From positions 1-7,207 of the forward strand of contig DATAYF010000536.1 of NCBI GenBank assembly GCA_036272735.1: a stretch of DNA of 7,207 nt, given 5' to 3'. Shown here piece after piece: positions 1 through 6,782 of this stretch. The position numbers and the translations under genes were made by a program. The notes under the pieces were generated by a model. It was not told the origin of the DNA and did not search any database. It was given only the letters and a program-made list of their open reading frames with translations. Position 1 is the first letter of the stretch. Each line of letters starts with the position of its first letter. The stretch comes from DATAYF01 sp036272735. GTDB taxonomy: Bacteria > Chloroflexota > Ktedonobacteria > Ktedonobacterales > Ktedonobacteraceae.

Positions 1-297
1 GGAACAGCTGCTCCTCCAGGCCACTCAGCGAATGCATCTCGTACGGACTCAGCGCCTGCCAGTAATCGACGATGGTGGTACGAGCCGTCGCGTAGAGCCA
101 GCCGCGCGCGCTGCGCTCTGATCCTCCCTGAGCCAGCGCAGCGCCTTGAGAAAGACCGTGCTGGTCAGGTCCTCGGCCGCAGTGGGATCGCCGACCTTGT
201 TAGAGATAAAGTATTGGAGATCAGCAGCATACGTGCGGTATATCTCCGCCAACCAGTTTAAGCGATCCTGTCGGCGCGAGTGGTTGGAGAACTGCAT
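1..297 (-). pseudogene. ECF sigma-70 factor, 5' part, frameshifted and cut by window edge
   Basis: The minus-strand frame from ATG at 297 encodes a typical ECF sigma region 2: LAEIYRTYAADLQYFI (residues 16-31) and EDLTSTVFLKALRWL (42-56), the core-binding part. The frame then runs out to a stop at 49. The expected continuation, GWLYATARTTIVDYWQ (region 2.3/2.4), lies in another frame at about 55-102 and stays open to position 1. Deleting one GC unit from the alternating tract at 103-111 joins the two parts as REDQSAARGWLYATAR, so a single 2-bp expansion accounts for the break. Region 4 would lie left of the window. A purine-rich RBS (AGAAAGGAA, about 312-320) lies some 14 nt before the ATG. 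ECF factors direct RNA polymerase to stress or envelope regulons; the target here is unknown. A sequencing error at the tract is the alternative to a real mutation. Confidence 0.85.
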
Positions 298-343
298 AGC
301 AAATGCTCTGGTTCCTTTCTGAGACTCTCAGGTTTTTCACTGT

Positions 344-372
344 AGTATACAGGGAAGCGTTACAGCCAGAAA
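344..372 (-). promoter_or_regulatory. Possible promoter of the ECF sigma gene
   Basis: Read on the minus strand, TATACT (plus 344-349) is a 5/6 match to a -10 box and would give a leader of about 40 nt to the ATG at 297. The hexamer 17 bp upstream, TTTCTG (plus 367-372), is a poor -35. The call rests on the -10 alone. Confidence 0.3.
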
Positions 373-463
373 TGAGGCGGGCGTTTTTTCGATGAGCAGC
401 AGAGGAAATGCGTTTTCTCTCGCGCCGATAGCGTGTTGCTACTCCTAGCAAACAGGCTCTCTA
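360..463 (-). other. Distal part of the reading frame interrupted by the IS630 element
   Basis: If the IS and one TA copy are removed, the minus-strand frame that starts at 1797 continues without a stop through 463-363 and ends at TAA (362-360). The added part has 33 codons, beginning ESLFARSS and ending PPHFWL. I do not recognise this part as a protein family, and it may simply be open by chance after an older deletion. It ends just before the sigma promoter -10 box. Confidence 0.35.
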
Positions 464-487
464 CTGCTCTATTCCTCATTGGTGCTA
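464..487 (+). repeat. IS630 left inverted end (IRL)
   Basis: It begins CTGCTCTATTCCTC, an exact 14-bp inverse match to the right end. The next 10 bp match at 6 of 10 positions, 20/24 overall. The TA just outside (462-463) is the target duplication. Confidence 0.9.
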
Positions 488-533
488 CGCTAAAAAGAGG
501 ACGAAGGTAAGTTACCAAGAGAGGAGCAGAACC

Positions 534-1680
534 ATGCCGAAACACCTCCAAGCCCGAGCAGCGCAAGATGAACGGGAAGAACGCCAGGTGCGCAAACTCG
601 CCAGGAGCCTTCATGCCCCAGCTGATTGGAAGTTTCATGCCCACATGGTGGTGGAGAGTTGGGCAGGCAAGACGCCTCAAGAGATCGCCACCACGCTCTC
701 ATGCCATCCGAGGACCGTGTGCATCCACCTGAACCGCTTCAATGCGCAAGGGACGGGCGGCCTGGGGATGCGGGAAGGAGCGGGACGCAAACCGCGCCTG
801 AGTGAACAAGAGCGCAGCCGGATTCTCGCTCTGGTCAAGCAACCGCCTCCTGGGAAGTTAGAGCGGTATGCAGATGGAAGCCTGAATGCCCGAAAGGAAG
901 AAGGGTCAGCGCAATGGAGCCTGGATGCACTCACGGATGCAGCCCATGCCGCAGGCAACAAGGCTAGAGCGCAGTCAGATCCGACGCATTTACCTCCGCG
1001 AAGGCAAGCGCTGGCGCCGCCCCCAAAGCCCGGGGAACCAGCGATGACAGGGAGTTCGCCTCAAAAGAACGGTGGTCGTCATCCACTACACCGAGCCGCC
1101 CAAAGGATCGACGACCATCTGCACCGACGAACTCGGACCGGTGATCCCACGCACCTTTGCGCCGGCGCCTAGCTGGTCAGCCGATGGACATCGCATCAAA
1201 GCCCCATTGGAGTACAGTCGTGGGGATGATAAGGTGGGGATCTATGGGGCGCTGCGGGTCTGCGATGGCAAGGAGATCACGCGCTGTGCGGCTGCGCGTC
1301 ATTCCAAGAATGATATCGAGTTGCGGAAGCGCCATCGAAGCGGACAATCCAATTGGGGAGATCTTCATCATCACAGACAACCTGAGTAGCCATAACAGCC
1401 TGCAAACGCGCACCTGGCTCGCTGAGCACCCACGCATTCAGCATATCTTCATTCCCAAGGGTGCCTGTTGGCTCAACATGCAAGATGGTTGGTTGGGGTC
1501 TGTGGGCGCCTCTTCCGACGCGATGCGCTCGCTGGCCAGAGTTTTGCCAATGCTCATGAGATCGTGCGAGCCATGCAGGCGGCTACCGCGCAGCTCAATC
1601 ATCGCGCTAAATCCTGGATCTGGGGACGGCCTCCCAAGACCCGGCGACATCTGCGCCGACTCTTTTCTTATCGCCTTTGA
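534..1680 (+). pseudogene. IS630-family transposase, multiply frameshifted
   Basis: ATG at 534 follows a good RBS (AGAGGAG, about 9 nt upstream). The first frame (534 to about 955) has the N-terminal HTH typical of IS630 (TPQEIATTLSCHPRTVCIHL, residues 47-66) and the linker REGAGRKPRLSEQERSRIL. The homology then hops frames: SQIRRIYLREGKRWRR (about 973-1020), DDREFASK (about 1043-1066), then RTVVVIHYTEPP through ICTDELGPVIPRTF and HRIKAPLEYSRG (about 1066-1320), AIEADNPIGEIFIITDNLSSH and FIPKGACWLNMQ (about 1325-1490), and finally GRLFRRDALAGQSFA to the stop at 1680. The DDE residues can be followed: first D at 1126-1128, second D at 1376-1378. At the third site the codon (1484-1486, QDGW) is D where the family has E. 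At least five frame changes make this a clear pseudogene, although all segments remain in order. Confidence 0.92.
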
Positions 1681-1692
1681 GGAATAGAGCAG
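1669..1692 (-). repeat. IS630 right inverted end (IRR)
   Basis: The inverse partner of the left end: GAGGAATAGAGCAG at 1679-1692 is the exact part, and 1669-1678 is the degenerate inner part. The TA at 1693-1694 follows. The transposase stop codon (1678-1680) lies within this repeat. Confidence 0.9.
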
Positions 1693-1797
1693 TAGGTGGT
1701 GAGCTATCAGAGTTACCTCCCCGAACCAGGAGGGCGTCGAGAGCGAGGATTGGGAAGAAGTCTGGATAGTGATAGGGGAAGAGGAGATCCTGGTCAT
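1693..1797 (-). pseudogene. 5' fragment of a second, older transposase-like gene, interrupted by the IS630
   Basis: ATG at 1797 is preceded on the minus strand by a near-perfect Shine-Dalgarno AAGGAGG with a 4-nt spacer, which makes the start credible. The 35 codons up to the insertion point begin MTRISSSPITIQT and contain TPSWFGEVTLIAHHL. From memory, an SWFGEV-type N-terminus with this spacing occurs in a transposase family common in Ktedonobacteria genomes; that family assignment is unverified. The IS630 then interrupts the CTA Leu codon at the target TA. The pre-insertion frame would have been only about 68 codons, far shorter than a full transposase, so the older gene was probably already truncated before the IS arrived. 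Confidence 0.5.
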
Positions 1798-1888
1798 TGA
1801 GCCTCCTTCTCAAAGAAATGCGCATCTATTTCCCTCGTCCATCTCTCCCCATGCATGTAAATCCCAACATTCGATGAGGAGATTTCTA

Positions 1889-1935
1889 CACACGTATCTG
1901 AGGTAAGAGCCCTCGAATTGCCTCAGATATGTGTG
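1889..1935. repeat. Long-stem hairpin (15-bp arms, 17-nt loop)
   Basis: The arms CACACGTATCTGAGG (1889-1903) and CCTCAGATATGTGTG (1921-1935) pair at 14 of 15 positions. The odd pair is a G-U wobble if transcribed on the plus strand and a C-A mismatch on the minus strand. It lies about 95 bp downstream of the propeller gene stop, so it could be a terminator, but no T-run follows on either strand. It might also be the end of a decayed transposable element, since it sits just upstream of the transposase-like start at 1797. The function is unassigned. Confidence 0.6.
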
Positions 1936-2028
1936 CTCATTTCCCCTTACAAAATGCTAGGATTTCCACTTGGGGGGTTTTTGGCTCTTCAACGCTGTAT
2001 TTTCAGAGGAAAAATTGACGCCAACGTG

Positions 2029-3081
2029 TTATTCCGGCGCCACGACCAGCGCGTTGGCGCGGCCGATGTGCAGGCCCTGCGGCCAGCGGATCGGGAGCGC
2101 CTCCCAGCTTGATCCGGCATCGGCCGAACGGAAAACACCCTTGTTGTTTGCCGCGTAAAAGACACCTGGTTCAGCCTCGTGGGTTGCCAGTACAGCGATC
2201 AGCAGGCCACGCGGCTCAGGGAAGCCATTTTGCACCCGCTGCCACGGGCTATTGCCGGAGCGGCGATAGAGCACCGACTCCGCGCATTGTGGATTGTGCG
2301 CCTGATCGGGTCCATGCGTGGCCGTGATGACGAGCGTCGCGGGATCGGCGGGATCTGCCACCACGCTCCAGAGGTAGTGATGCGCAAGCCCTTCGTCCGG
2401 TCGATACCAGGTCTGACCACCATCTTCGCTTTCGAAAAAGCCATGACCGGGGCTCAAGAAACCGTCGCCGGCTGCTGAATAGAGCCGGTTCGGTGCCAGC
2501 CGGTGTATCACCAGGGTGTGGGTGTCGTAGGGACCACCCGGCTTGCGATCCTCCCACGTCTGCCCGCCATCCAGGCTCCGCAGCAGCGCACCGGCCTCGA
2601 TGGCGACGAAGAGACGCCCTGCCACCAGTGGATCGGGCGTGATCCAGCGCACACGGCTCGTATCTGGTCGGTCCGGCAAGCCCCACGTCGGGGCTGAAGG
2701 CAAATGGCGCAGCGCGCTTAGCTCCCGCCACGTGCTACCGCCGTCTTCAGAGCGGTAAAGCGAGCTCGGGTCTGTGCCTGCGTACACTACCCCATAACCG
2801 CCCGCTCGCTCGGTGAGGCTCACGGCCACCGAAGTGACGCATGGCTGTTCGATGCCTGCACCCACGTGCTCCCAACTCTCGCCCGTGTTCGAGCTTCCCC
2901 ACAGCCCTTGATCGAAGGTCCCACAGTACACCTGCTGCGGGCGCTGACTATCCACGGCGAGGCATTGGGGTTGGGTCCCTCTCATCTGCACGTCCACCGC
3001 CCATTCCCCATTGCGCTGCCGAACGATCGCGACTGCTTCGTTCATCGCAATATACATCACACTCACTGGTTTGGCCATCAT
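2029..3081 (-). CDS. BNR/Asp-box beta-propeller protein (sialidase/sortilin-like repeat protein)
   Basis: An intact protein of 350 aa built of repeats ending in Asp boxes (S-x-D-x-G-x-x-W): SSNTGESW (63-70, N for D), SEDGGSTW (111-118), SLDGGQTW (169-176), SEDGGQTW (218-225), a very degenerate one near 275-280, and SADAGSSW (319-326). This pattern is that of a six- or seven-bladed propeller related to BNR, VPS10/sortilin and photosynthesis-stability-factor-like folds. Asp boxes are structural, so they do not by themselves show glycosidase activity, and I see no sialidase FRIP motif or arginine triad. The N-terminus (MMAKPVSVMYIAMNEAV) is not a signal peptide, so the protein is probably cytoplasmic, possibly a binding or scaffold protein. 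Two adjacent ATGs are possible; AAAGGA lies 4 nt before the one at 3081 and 7 nt before the one at 3078, so 3078 may be the real start. It lies 172 bp downstream of the LuxR gene on the same strand; a weak -10 (TATAAG, plus 3097-3102) could give it its own promoter. Confidence 0.85.
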   Translation of the reverse strand: MMAKPVSVMYIAMNEAVAIVRQRNGEWAVDVQMRGTQPQCLAVDSQRPQQVYCGTFDQGLWGSSNTGESWEHVGAGIEQPCVTSVAVSLTERAGGYGVVYAGTDPSSLYRSEDGGSTWRELSALRHLPSAPTWGLPDRPDTSRVRWITPDPLVAGRLFVAIEAGALLRSLDGGQTWEDRKPGGPYDTHTLVIHRLAPNRLYSAAGDGFLSPGHGFFESEDGGQTWYRPDEGLAHHYLWSVVADPADPATLVITATHGPDQAHNPQCAESVLYRRSGNSPWQRVQNGFPEPRGLLIAVLATHEAEPGVFYAANNKGVFRSADAGSSWEALPIRWPQGLHIGRANALVVAPE

Positions 3082-3253
3082 GATTTCCTTTCTGCGCTTA
3101 TATTCATCATCCGTTTCTCATTGCTCCAACTGATCCTTTCCCAGCGTTCCAGGAGGGAAGTCTCTCAGGGGCGCTTCCAGCATAGCGCAGGAGAGGATGA
3201 CCTCGCCTCACCTCCCAGGAGTGATTGCAAGGGTGATTTTCCCGGACGCGCGG

Positions 3254-6200
3254 TTACAACACACCCAGACGACGGGCCTCGCTCACCGCAGCGGTGCGGG
3301 TATGGACATCCAGCTTGTGGAAAATATGTTTCAGGTGGGTTTTGACGGTATTGAGTGAAATCACCAGCGTACGAGCGATCTCTGGAGAGGAAAGACCCGC
3401 AGCGAGCAACTGAAGGACCCGTCGTTCCTGCTCGCTCAGCGCCTCGCTCAGCGGGAGGGACAGTGGAGGAGATGAATCTGGGAGACGGGCGAAGGCCAGG
3501 AGAAGACGATGTGCATAGGGACCGTATGGTTCTTTCCGCACTGTTGGCCAAAGCGCACGCAGCAACTCCTCCAGTTCAGGGCCTTCGTCGAGAAACACGC
3601 GGAGAAAGGCGGCTTTCATACCCTCAGCCAACGCCTGACGGAGAAGGCGCTCGGCTTGCTCTTGTTGTCTCATCCGCGTGTAGGCCAGACTCATCAAAAG
3701 CTCTATGGTGAGCAAACGACGGCTGCGCCCACACTCCTGCGCAACCCCATGCCAGGAGTGGAGCAGCTGCAAAGCCTGGTTTCCCTGGTCTTGCGTCATG
3801 AGCAATCGAGCACGAATCAAGGCCGTCTGTTCCTGGTGGAGGAGCGGAAGCTCCTCATCCCTGGAACCATGGGTATCAAGCCAGCGTTGCGTTGCGGAAA
3901 GGTCGTGCTGGGCATAGTAGAGTTCGGCCAGACAGGCGGTAATTTCCCAGGTCAAGAGAGGGGACCACTCTTGGAGCAGCAAGGTATGGATGACCTGTTG
4001 AGCATGGAAAGGCTCTCCACGGGCAGACAGCGTTCGGGCCAGCACGAGGGAGGCATGGACCTGGCGAGATGCGCTGACCACCTGTTTGCCGGCCTCCAGG
4101 GCCGCTCGTGCTTCTTGCTCAGCCTGGACTAACTCATTCCGTTCGTAGGAGAGCGTCGCCATTCCTCTCAGCGCAGAACTTTTGTCAGTCAGATCATCGT
4201 CGCTCGTGTTCAGGACCTTTTGATACAGTTCAGTTGCTTGATGCAATGCTCCTTGCTCAACGCTGACCTCACCCAGGATCAACAGAGAAGGGCGAGTGGC
4301 TGCGGACTGGCCAAACTGTTGGCCCAAGGCCAGCCCCCGCAACGCATGGTGGCGCGCCTCCTGGAGGTGTCCTTGCTGCAACGCTGTGGTGGCTACAATC
4401 CCATGAGCCATGCCCCGCCAGATGGGAGCTTTCTCCGGCAGGCAGACCAGTGCTTGCTGGGCCAGCGTCTCAGCCTGAGCAAGGTGTTCCTGCCAGGTGG
4501 CGAGCAGCGCACGAAATGCCCAGATTTCCCCCAGGTGAACGGTATTTTCTTCGGCTTGCCACATCTGTTCGGCGTGCTGAAGCAAGGCTTCCAGCATCTC
4601 TTGTGACCGCCTGTCAGGAGAAAGGTCTCTGAATCCCAAAACAATCGCATACAGAAAACAGAGAGCGGGATGGTGTCGCAGTTCCTGCTCCGGCAGATGA
4701 CTGAACCAGCGAGAGAGTGTGGCAAACTCTCTGCCCAGATCGGCGTTGAAAAGGTGAGGCAAGCTGGCAAGTTCTTCGATCAGGGTCGCCGCACGTGTGG
4801 CCTCACCCGCCGCGAAAGCAGCCTCGACAGCTTCGTCAAGCAGTCCATGGTGCTCGTACCAGATACTGGCACGATGCGCACAGCGGCGGAGTTCTTCTTC
4901 TCCCAGACGCAAGCGAGCCTCCAGTTGCAGTGCTTCAGCAAACAGCGCATGATAGCGATACCAACGCGTCTCGCGTCCGTTTTCACTCAGCGGTTGGAGA
5001 AAGACGGTGCTCTGGGCAAGCATAGCCAGGAGGTGTGCGCAGTCCTCTCGCTCCGTCACCGCCTCACACAGCGAAGGGGTCAGTCGCTCAAGCAAGCATG
5101 TTTGCAGGAGAAACTGTTGGAGCCTTTCAGATTGCCGGTCCAACACTTCGGTCACCACATACTCCAGGACGAACTGATGCCCACCCGTAAAGGCCGCCAG
5201 GAAACGCTCTGCTTCCTTCTCAGATCCCAGCCGCTGAAGGACTAACGTCAGCAAACGCAGTCCCGTTACCCACCCTTCGGTGCGCCTTTCTGCGTGCTGG
5301 ATCATCCCTAAGGAGCAAGGAAAAGGAAGGACTTGGTGAAAAAACGCCTGGGTTTCTTCCAGCGTAAAGCGAAGGTCTGGCAGATGGAGTTCGCTCAGTT
5401 CGTCATGGGCGCGCCAGCGCGCCAGGGGAAGCGGCGGGGTGTGCCGGGCAATCAGAACCAGATGCAGCGTCGGCGGCAGGTAATCGACGAAGGTTGCCAA
5501 CGCGCGCAAGAGTTGCGCGTCACTGATCAGGTGGATATCTTCCAGAATAAGCACACCTTTGTGGGAGAGAGAAGCCAGGTCGTTCAGCAACGCATGAAGC
5601 GCAGCTTCCTGCGCGTGCAAGCGTTCAGGGGACACCGCGCCCAGGAGTCGAAGCGCAGATTCTCCCAGGCCGGCTCGAAAGACGTGACAGGCAGTGATCA
5701 CGTAGCGCCAGAAGCGCTGGGGATCAGTATCTCCAGTATCCAGCGCCACCCAGGCAACGGGAAGAGGAGACGGGCGCGCACGCAGACGATCCACCCATTG
5801 GCTCACCAGAGTGGTTTTCCCGGAGCCTGCTGGTGCGGAAAGCACGGTGAGTTTGCGCTCCAATCCCGCGTCCAGGAGGGAAGTCAAGCGCTCACGTGCC
5901 ACGAGAGCAGGATGGAGCTGAGGAATCGCCAATTTTGGTCTCAACAAGGGTAAAACGGGAGAGGGGGAAGTGGATGTGGATGGCGGAGTGAGAGCCTGGG
6001 CGACAGCTTCCAGGCGAGTCAGCGTGACCGTGTTGGTGCGACCAAGATAGCGTTTGGCCAGGGACCGTCCCTGGCGACGATACGCATACCAGTAGTATTC
6101 TTTCCCCTGTCGTCGAGCTTCTTTTCGTAAGGTCAGGTGCCCAGACTGCCCCTGGAAAGAACACGAGTCACACGCTTGCAGAAGCGCTTGCCATTGCTCT

Positions 6201-6304
6201 TCGTCTTCAGCAGAAAGAGGGCGAGGGACCTTCCCTTGCCCACGGAACTCGTAGTGATCTTGTTCCGGTATCCAAACTAATGCAGTTGTTGCAACTCCTG
6301 GCAT
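3254..6304 (-). CDS. Large ATP-dependent LuxR-family (MalT-like, STAND) transcriptional regulator
   Basis: An intact 1016-aa protein with the MalT/LAL architecture. Residues 1-105 form an N-terminal arm with YYWYAYRRQGRSLAKRYLGR (70-89), rich in aromatic and basic residues, of a kind I associate with Ktedonobacteria LuxR proteins. Residues about 122-400 form the STAND NTPase: Walker A in SAPAGSGKTTL (156-166, Lys163), Walker B in VLILEDIHLI (251-260, Asp256). Residues about 480-920 are a helical, TPR-like effector-sensing region. The C-terminal LuxR HTH is at 956-1016 (LSEQERRVLQLLAAG, then SSPEIARTL and recognition helix NTVKTHLKHIFHKL). Proteins of this class oligomerise on ATP and an inducer and activate promoters through direct-repeat sites. 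The ligand and regulon are unknown. ATG 6304 is the first possible start in frame, since a TAA lies 10 codons upstream; its RBS is poor (AAGGG ends 1 nt before the ATG). The full length and clean frame contrast with the broken genes around it. Confidence 0.95.
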   Translation of the reverse strand: MPGVATTALVWIPEQDHYEFRGQGKVPRPLSAEDEEQWQALLQACDSCSFQGQSGHLTLRKEARRQGKEYYWYAYRRQGRSLAKRYLGRTNTVTLTRLEAVAQALTPPSTSTSPSPVLPLLRPKLAIPQLHPALVARERLTSLLDAGLERKLTVLSAPAGSGKTTLVSQWVDRLRARPSPLPVAWVALDTGDTDPQRFWRYVITACHVFRAGLGESALRLLGAVSPERLHAQEAALHALLNDLASLSHKGVLILEDIHLISDAQLLRALATFVDYLPPTLHLVLIARHTPPLPLARWRAHDELSELHLPDLRFTLEETQAFFHQVLPFPCSLGMIQHAERRTEGWVTGLRLLTLVLQRLGSEKEAERFLAAFTGGHQFVLEYVVTEVLDRQSERLQQFLLQTCLLERLTPSLCEAVTEREDCAHLLAMLAQSTVFLQPLSENGRETRWYRYHALFAEALQLEARLRLGEEELRRCAHRASIWYEHHGLLDEAVEAAFAAGEATRAATLIEELASLPHLFNADLGREFATLSRWFSHLPEQELRHHPALCFLYAIVLGFRDLSPDRRSQEMLEALLQHAEQMWQAEENTVHLGEIWAFRALLATWQEHLAQAETLAQQALVCLPEKAPIWRGMAHGIVATTALQQGHLQEARHHALRGLALGQQFGQSAATRPSLLILGEVSVEQGALHQATELYQKVLNTSDDDLTDKSSALRGMATLSYERNELVQAEQEARAALEAGKQVVSASRQVHASLVLARTLSARGEPFHAQQVIHTLLLQEWSPLLTWEITACLAELYYAQHDLSATQRWLDTHGSRDEELPLLHQEQTALIRARLLMTQDQGNQALQLLHSWHGVAQECGRSRRLLTIELLMSLAYTRMRQQEQAERLLRQALAEGMKAAFLRVFLDEGPELEELLRALWPTVRKEPYGPYAHRLLLAFARLPDSSPPLSLPLSEALSEQERRVLQLLAAGLSSPEIARTLVISLNTVKTHLKHIFHKLDVHTRTAAVSEARRLGVL

Positions 6305-6330
6305 ACCCTTTTTGCCCCCGGAAACATCAT

Positions 6331-6438
6331 GTTACCCAATAGGTGATACCGAATGAGTATACGCGAGATGTGGGAAGGAGACAAGTGCCTTTCTCTTCGT
6401 GGCACAGCCAGGATGAGTGGGTAACAGCGTTGGGTAAC
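6331..6438. promoter_or_regulatory. Three copies of a GTTACCCA motif bracketing the LuxR promoter
   Basis: On the plus strand GTTACCCAA occurs at 6331-6339, and its inverse occurs as TTGGGTAAC at 6430-6438 (exact 9-bp match) and TGGGTAAC at 6418-6425 (8 bp). The two upstream copies are direct repeats 13 bp apart, at about -70 to -90 relative to the predicted start of transcription. The third, in opposite orientation, lies at about +10 to +18. Paired direct repeats upstream and a site over the early transcribed region fit an operator set, possibly for autoregulation, but no binding protein is shown. Confidence 0.45.
6356..6384 (-). promoter_or_regulatory. Sigma-70-type promoter of the LuxR regulator gene
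   Basis: On the minus strand, TTGTCT (plus 6379-6384) and TATACT (plus 6356-6361) are separated by exactly 17 bp, matching the -35 at 4/6 and the -10 at 5/6. Transcription would begin near 6349, giving a leader of about 45 nt to the ATG at 6304. Confidence 0.6.
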
Positions 6439-6524
6439 ACTTTTCTGGAGATGGGAGCTCATTCCCAGCAGGATGCGCCTCCTCAGAGACCTCGTGACAT
6501 ATCTCGTGGCACACCGTAGGATGA
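6397..6524 (+). repeat. Imperfect direct repeat of about 20 bp, two copies
   Basis: TCGTGGCACA followed 2-4 nt later by AGGATGA occurs at 6397-6416 and again at 6504-6524, with only the short central bases differing. The copies start 107 bp apart, and both lie upstream of the LuxR -35. They could be regulatory sites or a local duplication. Confidence 0.4.
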
Positions 6525-6616
6525 ACCTTCATTTGAGGAAGACATGCGCATCTCGCCTTGCCTTCGGTTCGCCGCTTTCATTGTTCAGCTAAAAATCTCG
6601 TTGCGCATCACGTGGG

Positions 6617-6729
6617 CTTTAGGAAAATGAGACCGAGGACATATGTTTATATTCGGCTCCGTCCATGTTGGAACGCAGTTTGTCTGCTGTTGCCCAAAGC
6701 GTTTTTTTCAATTCTTGGTTGACCATCAT
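6617..6729 (-). pseudogene. hsdM: 5' remnant of type I restriction-modification DNA methyltransferase subunit HsdM
   Basis: Reading on the minus strand from ATG 6726 (or the adjacent ATG 6729), the peptide MVNQELKKTLWATADKLRS continues as NMDGAEYKH. This is the characteristic start of the HsdM N-terminal helical domain. The family continues with a residue plus VLGLIFLKYISD; here VLGLIFLK is present at 6640-6617 but one base out of frame, consistent with a single-base deletion after the EYKH codons. In the original frame a TAA follows at 6621-6619. Homology stops at 6616, leaving about 37 of roughly 500 residues and no methyltransferase motif. AGGA lies at a good distance before ATG 6726. No hsdS or hsdR sequence is visible. 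The fragment and its upstream DNA are markedly AT-rich compared with the rest of the window, which suggests transfer. The plus-strand reading frame over the same bases is its antisense shadow. Confidence 0.85.
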
Positions 6730-6760
6730 TTGTCCTAGAAATTTATATTTGTTTGTTACG

Positions 6761-6782
6761 GGCTTATTAAGCCGACAATATA
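6761..6782 (-). promoter_or_regulatory. Palindrome and -10-like box in front of the hsdM remnant
   Basis: GGCTTA-T-TAAGCC at 6761-6773 is a perfect 6+1+6 palindrome. On the minus strand TATATT (plus 6777-6782), a 5/6 match to a -10 box, lies just before it, placing the likely transcription start inside the palindrome about 45 bp upstream of the hsdM ATG. No good -35 is seen at the normal spacing. This looks like a repressor-type operator left over from the former restriction-modification locus. Confidence 0.4.

Larger units (their letters stand above)
464..1692 (+). mobile_element. IS630-family insertion sequence, inactivated copy
   Basis: The element is about 1229 bp, a normal length for IS630. 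It is bounded by matching inverted ends and flanked on both sides by TA (462-463 and 1693-1694), the target dinucleotide that IS630/Tc1-mariner elements duplicate. One transposase gene fills the interior on the plus strand, with its stop overlapping the right inverted end. The transposase is multiply frameshifted, so this copy cannot move itself. Both ends are well preserved, so it could in principle be moved in trans by a related intact transposase. Confidence 0.9.

Noticed and set aside
221..451. Minus-strand 76-codon frame overlapping the sigma start
   Set aside because: It begins with a non-ATG codon, overlaps the sigma gene in another frame and resembles no family.
2249..2731. Minus-strand 160-codon frame inside the propeller gene
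   Set aside because: It is an alternative frame of the Asp-box protein, whose repeats clearly fix the true frame.
3082..3253. Gap between the LuxR and propeller genes checked for a terminator, small RNA or gene
   Set aside because: Only short weak stems (such as GCGCT/AGCGC near 3172-3188) and a poor -10 were seen; nothing supports a separate feature.
3509..4132. Long plus-strand open frames opposite the LuxR gene (for example 207, 191 and 206 codons)
   Set aside because: They are antisense shadows of a clear 1016-aa protein and show no coherent domain.
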